NCBI RefSeq assembly: GCF_900129865.1
Contig: NZ_FQXD01000003.1
Location: forward strand, 186,001-250,000
DNA: 64,000 bases
Direction: 5' to 3'
DNA from: Virgibacillus chiguensis
Lineage (GTDB): Bacteria; Bacillota; Bacilli; Bacillales; Amphibacillaceae
Position numbers and translations under genes: made by a program
Part shown: one piece after another, positions 9,270-16,865 of the stretch
Numbering within the stretch: position 1 is the first letter of the stretch
Layout of the letters: every line of letters begins with the position of its first letter
Notes under the pieces: model-generated
Database searches by the model: none
What the model was told of the DNA's origin: nothing
What the model saw: only the letters and a program-made list of their open reading frames with translations

Positions 9270-9424
9270 TTATACTATAAAGTAGGAAATTAGTAAAGTC
9301 GCTGCAGTTTATTATCATTTCGCTTGAGTTTCATGAAAAGCCGATGAAGTTTAACACTATCCACGAGTTGCTACTGTTTTTATTGCTTTAGCTTTATACG
9401 GTTATGAAAGTGAAAGCATCTTGT

Positions 9425-10801
9425 TTATTTTTTGGAAGTTTCAAATGACTTTCCGCTGAAAATCATCGTAATAATGGGACTTAACAGGCAGAAAAAAGCA
9501 AATGGTAAATAGGCTAAGACAGAGACACCTAGAACATCAGCAATAAATACCCCACATACACTCCATGGTACGAGTGGATTAATAACCGTCCCAGCATCTT
9601 CTAAAGTACGTGCTAGCACTTTCTTTGGTAGTTTCGCTTTTGTGTAAATCGTTTTGTACGTTTCGCCTGTTAGCATGATCGAGAGATATTGTTCACCAAT
9701 TAAAATATTTACTCCAATAGCTGTTGCTGCTGTTGAAACGACAATAGAACGGACGCGTTTTAATTTTTCTTGTAATGTTAATAGTAATGTAGGAATGATT
9801 CCAGTTACAAATAATAAACCACCAAACCCTAAAGCCAAAATAACTAAGGAGATCGTAAACAGCATACTGTTCATTCCACCTTTTGTAAGCAGCGAATTAA
9901 CTGGTTCAAAATCTGTTGTCGCAGTGTAACCATTAAACCAAATGCTCCAAATTTCATTCCACGCTAGATTGCTTGTAAAGGCGGCAAAAGCTGTAGCAAC
10001 TAAGCTACTAAGCGAAATAGAAATGAAGGCTGGTATCCGGAAATACGTACATATTATTAGTACAATTAGAGGAATCCAAGAAGTCCAATGAATTAAATTC
10101 GTTGCCTCCAAAGCTTCTTGATACGCTTTTCCACTTCCGATAGATGTTGAAGTTGCTTCTGGTGAGAGGAAAGCGAATATAATAAACGAAATAATAAAGG
10201 CAGGAATTGTCGTTAAACTAATATGCTTAATATGCTCAAACAAATCTACGCCTACTACAGTTGACGCAAGATTCGTCGTATCGGAAAGGGGTGACATTTT
10301 ATCTCCAAAAAAAGCTCCTGAAACAATAGCACCTGCTGTAATCGCCATTGATGCTCCCATAGCATCCCCCATACCAATAAAAGCTACTCCAATTGTGGCA
10401 GTTGTTGTTAATGAACTTCCCATAGAGACGCCGATAATTGCTGTAATCGAAAATACGACAGCATAGAACCAAGTAGTGCCAATAAAAGAAAAGCCAAGGT
10501 TAATGAGTGCTGGAATAGTGCCGCTAATCATCCAACTGCTAATTAGAATACCAATGACAAAAAATAGAAATACTGCACCCATTCCCGTTTTAGCACCTTC
10601 TACTAGACCATGTTGTAAATCAATAAACGATATCTTGCAAATAAGACCGTAGGCAAGTAATAGAAAAATACCTAAAATAATTGGAATATGTGGATTTGTT
10701 CCCAGCTTAATAATAAAGAAGCTAATTAAACTAACAATGATAATAAAAAATGCAATGGCACCTAATAAAGTTGGTTGATGTTTTGGTTGAATTGGAAACA
10801 T
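9425..10801 (-). CDS. NhaC-family transporter under T-box control (probable amino-acid, perhaps tyrosine, carrier)
   Basis: About 458 residues with some eleven to twelve hydrophobic segments. MGSSLTTTATIGVAFIGMG and FFGDKMSPLSDTTNLAS are NhaC signatures. The start at 10801 is chosen because AAAGGA is nine bases away; an upstream ATG at 10810 would touch the ribosome site. NhaC members are annotated as Na+/H+ antiporters, but relatives preceded by T-box leaders have been proposed as tyrosine transporters (YheL type). The T-box at 10990-11200 makes amino-acid uptake more likely here than ion exchange. Confidence 0.85.
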   Translation of the reverse strand: MFPIQPKHQPTLLGAIAFFIIIVSLISFFIIKLGTNPHIPIILGIFLLLAYGLICKISFIDLQHGLVEGAKTGMGAVFLFFVIGILISSWMISGTIPALINLGFSFIGTTWFYAVVFSITAIIGVSMGSSLTTTATIGVAFIGMGDAMGASMAITAGAIVSGAFFGDKMSPLSDTTNLASTVVGVDLFEHIKHISLTTIPAFIISFIIFAFLSPEATSTSIGSGKAYQEALEATNLIHWTSWIPLIVLIICTYFRIPAFISISLSSLVATAFAAFTSNLAWNEIWSIWFNGYTATTDFEPVNSLLTKGGMNSMLFTISLVILALGFGGLLFVTGIIPTLLLTLQEKLKRVRSIVVSTAATAIGVNILIGEQYLSIMLTGETYKTIYTKAKLPKKVLARTLEDAGTVINPLVPWSVCGVFIADVLGVSVLAYLPFAFFCLLSPIITMIFSGKSFETSKK

Positions 10802-10863
10802 GATTATCATTCCTTTCTGTCTGTCTTTGAAGTTATTTTTTGCACTATAGGCAAGTATGGGAT

Positions 10864-10940
10864 TTTTTAGTTTATAGTATAAGAAAAAACAAGGCTATGG
10901 AGCATCAAGACTTGACAATAGCCAAGTTTTTCAAATAATT
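10864..10940 (+). repeat. Family A dispersed repeat between T-box and NhaC gene
   Basis: Core GTTTATAGTATAAGAAAAAA, then a hairpin around ACTTGACAATAGCCAAG. It lies within the leader of the minus-strand NhaC transcript, in the same genomic orientation as all other copies. Confidence 0.65.
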
Positions 10941-10989
10941 GTTAGATGCATATAATCGTAATAATGCGAAAAAGGCATTATATAAATAC

Positions 10990-11200
10990 AAAAAAGCCCC
11001 ATCCCTCATGAAGGGACGAAGCTTAACTCCGCGTTACCACCCAACTTGCTGGTATATACACCAGCCGCTCGATTTATTCTACCTTTTACAAGCGAATGTG
11101 TACTTCGATCAAATTCCTGCCAGAGTTTACACCAACCACTCTGTCTCTATCATAGCTGCTCAGAAAATGTCTACTATCATTCAAGGTTGTATTATGTTGT
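10990..11200 (-). promoter_or_regulatory. T-box riboswitch (probably tRNA-Tyr responsive)
   Basis: Read on the minus strand, the leader has the antiterminator T-box sequence GGGTGGTAACGCGG (11042-11029) followed by a terminator hairpin and T-run (11018-10990). Upstream is a stem I segment with GTTGGTG and GGCAGGAATTTGATCGAAGT. The apparent specifier region reads GAAGTACAC, where UAC (Tyr) or GUA (Val) is possible; Tyr fits the known T-box/NhaC association. Uncharged tRNA pairs with specifier and T-box and allows read-through into the transporter gene. Confidence 0.85.
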
Positions 11201-11387
11201 TTTTATGATAAGTCATATTTAATGTTTAAATTGTTTATATTGATTTAAATGAAGCGTGCACGCTTATTTTTACACGATAGATAAGTTTTTCAAAAATCAT
11301 TGTTGCAACAAAATAATTTAAGAAGATTATTATTGAATATAACTGTGAATTGCAATTTTGTCAATACAAAATTTACAGAAGTTAACC

Positions 11388-11416
11388 TTTTTAATTTATT
11401 TACTTTAAGGTATAAT
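11388..11416 (+). promoter_or_regulatory. Candidate sigma-A promoter of azlCD
   Basis: A perfect TATAAT at 11411-11416, a 17-base spacer and a weak -35 TTTTTA. It lies 30 bases before the azlC start. The -10 is convincing and the -35 is not. Confidence 0.45.
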
Positions 11417-11445
11417 AGCAAAAATTATATTTTTGGGGGGGAGAC

Positions 11446-12177
11446 GTGTTGGATACGAACTATGGAGAAGGATATAATGAATCTCCTTCAGCTATGATAC
11501 AAAAAGGGTTCGCTAAGGGCTTTCCCATTATGGTTGGATATATTCCAATAGCAATAACATACGGTGTATTGGCAAAACAGGCAGGGATGTCGCTAACAGA
11601 ACTGACATTAATGAGCGTGCTTGTGTTTGCTGGAGCTAGTCAATTTATGGCGGCGAATATGATAGCGGTAGGAGCTGGAGCACTTGAAATTATTGTGGCA
11701 ACTTTCGTACTCAATTTTCGTCATTTTGTGATGAGTTTTGCTTTTATGAATCGATTGCGAGGGTTAGAATTAAAATGGAAACTTCCCATGTCGATGGGAC
11801 TAACAGATGAAACCTTTGCAGTTACTGCTATGTATCCAAAAAAAGCAAGTATGAAGCATGGCGTTTATTTTTATGGTGCAATTATTCTCACTGCCTATCT
11901 CTCATGGGTTATTGGTTCTTTTTTAGGAGGAATAATTGGAGAAATTATTCCTGAAAGGTTAAGCCAGAGCATGGGTATTGCTCTTTATGCCATGTTTATT
12001 GGTCTTTTAATGCCTTCTGTGAAAAAAAATAAACAAGTGGCATTAATCGCTGTTTTAGCTATGCTCATTAACGCAATCTGTGTACAACTAGGAATGAGTA
12101 CAGGTTGGGCAATTGTATTAGGTACTTTATTAGGTGGGTTAAGTGGAATTTATTTCCTAAAGGGGGAACAAGCATGA
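11446..12177 (+). CDS. azlC: Branched-chain amino acid exporter large subunit AzlC
   Basis: 243 residues with a GTG start just after a GGGGGGGAG ribosome site. It carries the AzlC pattern: KGFAKGFPIMVGYIPIAITYG at 16-36 (first membrane region), then FAGASQFMAANM and LNFRHFVMSFAF. The family exports branched-chain amino acids and analogues such as 4-azaleucine together with the small AzlD subunit. Its stop overlaps the azlD start (ATGATGA pattern at 12174), so the two are translated as a coupled pair. Confidence 0.92.
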   Translation: MLDTNYGEGYNESPSAMIQKGFAKGFPIMVGYIPIAITYGVLAKQAGMSLTELTLMSVLVFAGASQFMAANMIAVGAGALEIIVATFVLNFRHFVMSFAFMNRLRGLELKWKLPMSMGLTDETFAVTAMYPKKASMKHGVYFYGAIILTAYLSWVIGSFLGGIIGEIIPERLSQSMGIALYAMFIGLLMPSVKKNKQVALIAVLAMLINAICVQLGMSTGWAIVLGTLLGGLSGIYFLKGEQA

Positions 12178-12464
12178 TGCTGTTTATTGTAGCCGGGATG
12201 GCACTGGTAACGATGATTCCTAGAGTAATACCAGCTTTTATTGTAGATAAACTGCAATTTCGGGATTGGGTAAATCGATGGCTGAATGCTATTCCATATG
12301 CTGCGTTAGGGGCGCTCATTTTTCCGGGGATTATGTCAGTAAAAGCAGATGAACCGCATATCGGCTTGTTTGGTGGTATTGTTGCTATTCTATTAGCATA
12401 CTTAGGCGTTCATATTATACTTGTCGTTATTACAGCTATTGTAACGGTGTACTTACTAACATAG
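12174..12464 (+). CDS. azlD: Branched-chain amino acid exporter small subunit AzlD
   Basis: 96 residues with three to four membrane segments. The start at 12174 is chosen over upstream in-frame ATGs because AAAGGGGG precedes it and it overlaps the azlC stop. The typical AzlD features TMIPRVIPAF, WLNAIPYAALGALIFPGI and FGGIVAILLAYLG are present. It partners AzlC in the membrane. Confidence 0.92.
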   Translation: MMLFIVAGMALVTMIPRVIPAFIVDKLQFRDWVNRWLNAIPYAALGALIFPGIMSVKADEPHIGLFGGIVAILLAYLGVHIILVVITAIVTVYLLT

Positions 12465-12781
12465 TAAAACAGGCTGGGATATACGTATGAGTAACAAAAT
12501 GACAGACATCCTTAGAAAGACAACAGCTTTGTGAGTTTGGATGTAGGTCCATTTTTGAACTCATGTATGTGTTTGTATACGTGACCTTCCTCTAAAAAAT
12601 GCCATGTCCTGTGGGGAGAGGAGAAGTGCCTAACACACAAAAACACACTACGCACAAATTTCTTTTACCAACTAGAGATAGGAGATAATGTACTACTATG
12701 GACACCTTTAACAGGACAAGGGAGGGATAAGGTAAACAATGCAGAAAGAACATGCCCCCTCCGTCGATTTTAAACCTTTTT
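12465..12781. other. Intergenic region, no feature recognised
   Basis: Between converging azlD and the manganese exporter gene. No gene, clear terminator or repeat was identified. Confidence 0.4.
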
Positions 12782-13654
12782 CTAAAAGTTTCGGTAAGGT
12801 TCAATGTGAATTTGCGCATGTGTGATATGGTAATTCCTATATAAATATCTTTCAATTCGTTCGGTAATCGCATGGCTTTCTTCTACATTAAGGTTTGGGT
12901 CAACCAATATTGTAATATCAACAAATGCTTGATTACCGTGAATTCTTCCTTTAATATCATACAACTGTTTTACATCAGGATCTTTTAATACACTTGATTT
13001 TATTTTTTCTATTTGATTCTCATCAAAACCATCTGTTAATGTATGTGTAGCATCTTTAAAAATACCCCAAGCTGTTTTACAAATAATAAAACCTACGACT
13101 AATCCTGCGATTGGGTCTAGCCAAAACAAACCAAACTGAGCACCGATAATGCCGATAAAAGCACCAATACTAACTAATGCGTCGGAGCGGTTATCTTGAG
13201 CAGCCGCATATAATGCAGAACTTGAAACGGCTTTAGAAAGACGTAAATTGTAAAAATAAACCATAAACATGATGATAGTGGCAACTAATGCTGTCCATGC
13301 TGTTAGCATATCAGGCTGGGCATAATGTGCCTTTAAGATAGATTGGAATGTTTCTATAATTACTTGAATTCCTACTAACATCATAATAAAAGCCGCAAAT
13401 AAAGAAGCAATGGTTTCTGCTCGGAAATGTCCATAATGATGATCTTCATCTGGTGGTTTGCGAGATATTTTTAGACCGACTAAAACAGCTATGGAAGCAA
13501 CAACATCTGTTGCGTTGTTCAATCCATCGGCACGTAAAGCTTCAGAATTTCCAATTGCAGCAATTACTAATTTGCTAGCAGCCAATATGATATACGCAAA
13601 GATGCTTATCCAAGCCCCTTTTTCTCCCTTTTTTAAGTTATCCGAATGATTCAT
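12782..13654 (-). CDS. Cation diffusion facilitator, MneS/YeaB-type manganese exporter
   Basis: 290 residues from an ATG at 13654 (AACAGGAGG at proper distance; a longer frame upstream lacks one). It has six membrane segments and a cytoplasmic C-terminal dimer domain. The metal site has Asn/Asp in ADGLNNATD (helix 2) and the DxxxD pattern in AQDNRSD (helix 5) in place of the His of zinc exporters, as in manganese CDFs. Overall sequence follows B. subtilis YeaB (MneS). Expected role: efflux of excess Mn2+ driven by protons. No yybP-type riboswitch was seen upstream. Confidence 0.85.
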   Translation of the reverse strand: MNHSDNLKKGEKGAWISIFAYIILAASKLVIAAIGNSEALRADGLNNATDVVASIAVLVGLKISRKPPDEDHHYGHFRAETIASLFAAFIMMLVGIQVIIETFQSILKAHYAQPDMLTAWTALVATIIMFMVYFYNLRLSKAVSSSALYAAAQDNRSDALVSIGAFIGIIGAQFGLFWLDPIAGLVVGFIICKTAWGIFKDATHTLTDGFDENQIEKIKSSVLKDPDVKQLYDIKGRIHGNQAFVDITILVDPNLNVEESHAITERIERYLYRNYHITHAQIHIEPYRNF

Positions 13655-13965
13655 TATACGGACCTCCTGTTTTCTGACACATAACTGCACGTTTGATGTA
13701 CGATTTAGTTTCAGCTGAACATATGCCAACAATACATCTTTAAACAACTTCCTTTCGAAAGTCCTCAGCTATACCTTTAAGATTCTACCAAAGGCAGTGC
13801 TGGTGAGTCTAGAGAAAAATTGAAGCATGCAACTATATGTATTGAGCGAATAGAAGGATGTTTCATTAGGGAAAAAGAGGAAATTATATTTTTTCGTCAC
13901 TTACCTATTGAAATTTTTCTAAAAATTTAGGATAATAGTGAAAAGGAACAAGGGGGAAGTGTTCC

Positions 13966-14199
13966 ATGAAAAAGCAGAAGATTGTATATCAATTCTTTCG
14001 ATACAATGGAAAAAAGGTAAAAGCGAAGCGAGAAATTACGTTTGAACTGCGATTGTCTAGTCGTCTGCTTTTGGATGAAATATGCTTTAATTATAATAAA
14101 GCATATCTTGAGAAACAAATTAATCGTTCCATTGATGAAGGGAATAAAAGCGATTTTTTGAAATGGAGTAAAGCGTATAAAACCTTCCTTTGGGAATAA
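13966..14199 (+). CDS. IDEAL-domain small protein
   Basis: 77 residues. The C-terminal half (residues about 36-75) has the helical IDEAL pattern: INRSIDEGNKSDFLKWS followed by YKTFL. The domain occurs at the C-terminus of several small Bacillus proteins (YpiB, YozD, some ComK) and its role is unclear. The N-terminus is basic and beta-like (IVYQFFRYNGKKVKAKREI). AAGGGGGAAG precedes the ATG. A terminator follows. No operon partner. Confidence 0.65.
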   Translation: MKKQKIVYQFFRYNGKKVKAKREITFELRLSSRLLLDEICFNYNKAYLEKQINRSIDEGNKSDFLKWSKAYKTFLWE

Positions 14200-14211
14200 G
14201 TAGTAATACGT

Positions 14212-14244
14212 AGCTGCCTTGCCAGGTTGGTAGGGCGGCTTTTT
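14212..14244 (+). terminator. Intrinsic terminator after the IDEAL gene
   Basis: Arms AGCTGCC and GGCGGCT (one wobble) around a GCCAGGTTGG-type loop, followed by six T. Confidence 0.65.
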
Positions 14245-14303
14245 TGGTGATTTTTATCAAATAGAAAGACTTAGCAAACGATGGATATGCCTTCTTTTAA
14301 ATA

Positions 14304-15193
14304 TTAATCAACCGTCTTTTTGATCCAATCCACTAACGTAAACAGTGCCTCATCAGTATAAAACCGATCTCCCCATAAAAAGGCGTCACGTGTCAAGATT
14401 TTTCGTTGGCCATTATATTTCGCATCTAAAAGTTTGTGAGTAGCATTCGATAGCATCACCAATTCATAAGTCTCGCCCATATCATTGAAAATCGCTTTAT
14501 ATGTGTTATAACTTTCTTTTTAGAGTCTCCTACCCCTGCTTTATCAAAAGAGAAACAAGCTATATTGTTTTTTAGTAAAGCGTTCATTATAAATGCATAG
14601 TCCCCATTTGAAGTCCGATCATGTGGTCCGTCTCCATGTATAAACACAGCAACATCATAAGGTGGGGGACTTAGGTAAGTATAACGGCCCGGATAACTTT
14701 ACTCCAGAAGCTTGGAACTTTCTATTTGGATTGAATCTCGAATTCATGAAACCGAGCAATAAGGAAAACAACAAGTGAACTACTCACCACTTAGCTTCGC
14801 TTGAAGTGGGAGCTTCTCATTTCCACGACGAAAGCAACCTTTCGTCTCCATGAGCGTTACTTCGGGAAGTTCCTGCCCTAGATGTCCGACGAATCGGAGT
14901 TTCTTTCGTACCTTGGATATTTTACGCATGGAAGGATTCGCTTGGTTTTCGCATTATTAGTTTCTCCATGCAACCTCATATATCCAGTTTTCAAAGAACA
15001 CTTCATGCTCTTATGGTAACATGCGTTCGGTCAATTAGCATGTCTAAAGACGTACTTGACCGAAAGCCAATTCATCTCCACCTTACCGCTGGGATTTCAC
15101 CCTTCACACGCTTGAAGATGGAGACTTCTTGGCTAAAAACGTTAAAATTACACCAATACCTACGCCTAATATAAGTCTTACACGAATGTTCAT
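14304..15193 (-). pseudogene. Broken alpha/beta hydrolase, interrupted by an IS605-type element
   Basis: The minus-strand gene starts at 15193, overlapping the acetyltransferase stop (ATGA), so it was the third gene of that operon. Codons 1-20 (MNIRVRLILGVGIGVILTFL) are cut at 15134 by a 359-bp insert. Reading resumes in frame at 14774 with LLFSLLGFMNSRFNPN, giving an N-terminal anchor. A frameshift near 14664-14670 precedes PPYDVAVFIHGDGPHDRTSN and FDKAGVGDS (nucleophile-elbow region). A large internal deletion near 14510-14530 then joins to the C-terminal tail, ending LVDWIKKTVD. Three lesions make it non-functional. A membrane-tethered esterase-like hydrolase is inferred for the ancestor. 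Confidence 0.85.
14775..15133 (-). mobile_element. tnpB-less IS200/IS605-type element with omega-RNA-like right end
   Basis: On the minus strand the left end (15133 down to about 15070) folds with arms GCCAA..TCTCCATCTT and AAGGTGGAGA..TTGGC. The right end has GAAGCTCCCACTTC, a short loop and AAGTGGTGAGTAGTTCAC, the classic terminal hairpin and end of IS605/IS1341-type elements. Upstream of it the AAGTTCC/ATGGAGACGAAAGG stretch resembles tnpB-associated omega RNA. No tnpA or tnpB frame fits in 359 bp. Removing 14775-15133 rejoins the hydrolase gene in frame with no target duplication, as expected for this family. Confidence 0.8.
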
Positions 15194-15798
15194 TTCTTTT
15201 CCTTTTCTCCTATTGGTAATACCATTGCAGAAAATCCGCTTACACCAAATAAATCTGTCGCCCATCGAGGCAATTTTTCGTGTTTTTTTTGTACAAATCC
15301 AAGCCGTTCGTAGAGAGCTTTAGCTCGTGGGTTTTCATCAATAACATGCAATTTTATACTTTCATATCCCTCTGCTTTTACAAAGGTGAATAACGCTTCG
15401 AAAAGTTGACTACCGATGCCTCTGCCACGATAAGTAGACTCAATAGCAACACCGTTCATTAGTAATTGTTTGGCATTATCCGATTTGTGATTAAAAAGCA
15501 ATTGCAATAAAGATGCTTTATAGATCCCTCGAATAGCACCAAAAGATTTAATGAAGCTAGAAATCTTTAATTTTATCAAAGCTTGATTGTCAACGTGGAA
15601 CCCCATCAGTCCTACCAATTGGTTGTTTTCGTTGTAGGCACCAAAACAAAACTGAGAGTCCATACATTGTTCAAGCAGACCTTCAACAACCTCTCTATTA
15701 CCAACGACTTTGGAAAATTTTCGCTCAAATGCTTCACTATAAAGTTTTGCTGCTCTTTGTCTATTGAATTCGTCAAACCCTTTTTTAATGGTATACAT
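15190..15798 (-). CDS. GNAT family N-acetyltransferase
   Basis: 202 residues. Acetyl-CoA motif A is YRGRGIGSQL at 123-132 and motif B is NPRAKALYERLGFVQ at 156-170. The N-terminal half (SEAFERKF, GFHVD) forms the acceptor part. The substrate is unknown. It lies 21 bases after the MerR gene and overlaps the start of the broken hydrolase, so the three form one operon, probably induced through the MerR-type promoter. Confidence 0.88.
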   Translation of the reverse strand: MYTIKKGFDEFNRQRAAKLYSEAFERKFSKVVGNREVVEGLLEQCMDSQFCFGAYNENNQLVGLMGFHVDNQALIKLKISSFIKSFGAIRGIYKASLLQLLFNHKSDNAKQLLMNGVAIESTYRGRGIGSQLFEALFTFVKAEGYESIKLHVIDENPRAKALYERLGFVQKKHEKLPRWATDLFGVSGFSAMVLPIGEKEKK

Positions 15799-15819
15799 GT
15801 TATAGTCTCCTTTAATAAT

Positions 15820-16548
15820 TTAATTGTGTAATGCCAGCATCAGTCGTCCTGCTAAATGATGTCCTAGGGAAATGGATGGTTTCGACAATACTGTCAAAAG
15901 AGCATAATCTTTCGTATTATACTTTTTATTTGCTGCATAAGCGAGTAGCTTTTTTAAGGCTTGTTCGATTGCTTCTTCATTATTAAATGAAAAGTAACAG
16001 CATAAATATAACTGATCTTCCAATGAAAGGGAGTCTTCCGATTCTTGTGATGCGTTCATTTTTCCCATAACAAATTCTTCATCTTGGAGAAGCCAAGCTG
16101 TATCGTCATCCTCTAAAAAATCAGGTAGAGAAATCTCATTTTTAAAGTAAGGGGTAAACCATCCTGTGATTTTCTCTTTTACAATGGATGAACTCGATGT
16201 AGTATGAAATTCTTCGGAGGCAATAATGGCTTCATCCAGCTCTCTTTTTTTATTTTGAAGTTCTGCAATATGACTTTCCAGCATTTTAGATGTATCTAGC
16301 ATTAAATTAAGATTATTTTCAATGGAATTATCTTGATGGATTTTTAAAATATTATCTATCGACATTCCGCACGCTCTAAGCAAAACAATACCTTTTAGGC
16401 GTAATATCGATTCTGTATTAAAATAACGGTAACCATTTTCTAATCGTTCTATTTTAGGAAGTAAGCCAACTTTTTCATAATAGCGAATGGTATGAATGGA
16501 GATTTGAAGCAATTTTGCTACTTCCCCAACAGAGTATGTATCTTTCAT
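15820..16548 (-). CDS. MerR family transcriptional regulator
   Basis: 242 residues. The N-terminal winged helix is clear (YSVGEVAKLLQISIHTIRYYEK, residues 4-25; then LPKIERLENGYRYF), followed by the dimerisation helix (residues 75-112). The C-terminal effector part (about 115-242) is acidic and not recognised; it has no cysteine cluster typical of metal sensors, so an organic ligand is likelier. It heads an operon with an acetyltransferase. The promoter upstream has the overlong 19-base spacer that MerR proteins untwist. Confidence 0.9.
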   Translation of the reverse strand: MKDTYSVGEVAKLLQISIHTIRYYEKVGLLPKIERLENGYRYFNTESILRLKGIVLLRACGMSIDNILKIHQDNSIENNLNLMLDTSKMLESHIAELQNKKRELDEAIIASEEFHTTSSSSIVKEKITGWFTPYFKNEISLPDFLEDDDTAWLLQDEEFVMGKMNASQESEDSLSLEDQLYLCCYFSFNNEEAIEQALKKLLAYAANKKYNTKDYALLTVLSKPSISLGHHLAGRLMLALHN

Positions 16549-16613
16549 CTTGCACCTCCTCGTAGATGTGTGGTCTATTACTATCCTTGTAATTTCGCAC
16601 GTCTTTGGCTTAT

Positions 16614-16644
16614 AGTATATACCCTAGAGTTACTCTAAGGTCAA
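16614..16644 (-). promoter_or_regulatory. MerR-type promoter and operator
   Basis: Read on the minus strand: -35 TTGACC (16644-16639), a spacer of exactly 19 bases, and -10 TATACT (16619-16614). The spacer and edges hold a near-perfect dyad, CCTTAGAGTAACTCTAGGG. This is the hallmark layout of a MerR-activated promoter and it precedes the merR gene itself, so the operon should be autoregulated. Confidence 0.85.
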
Positions 16645-16865
16645 TAGTGCAAAATAAAAACGTACAAAAATTTTTACCTAAAATTTTAATAGTGAGAATA
16701 TTATATAAATAACTGTTCACGCATCACTTTATGCATTACAATAAAAGTACAGTTACTACGTAAGGGAATGTTTGTTACATAGGAAAGAAGTGTTAAATTT
16801 TTGTAAATAACCGACGTTTTCATTCGTACTTTTGTTATGCTAATTGAAAAGGAGGTTGAAGCAAA

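Noticed and set aside
12592-12873. Minus-strand frame at the 3' edge of the manganese exporter
   Set aside because: It overlaps the exporter in another frame and has no ribosome site.
14668-14786. Plus-strand frame reading GDLGKYNGPDNFTPEAWNFL and onward, at first taken for the C-terminus of a lost gene
   Set aside because: It is antisense to the broken hydrolase, whose minus-strand reading (FMNSRFNPNRKF) joins perfectly across the element; the plus-strand stop lies in the element end.
14975-15005. Part of a ribosomal RNA operon
   Set aside because: Only a short spacer-like motif is present; no 16S, 23S, 5S or tRNA sequence adjoins it.
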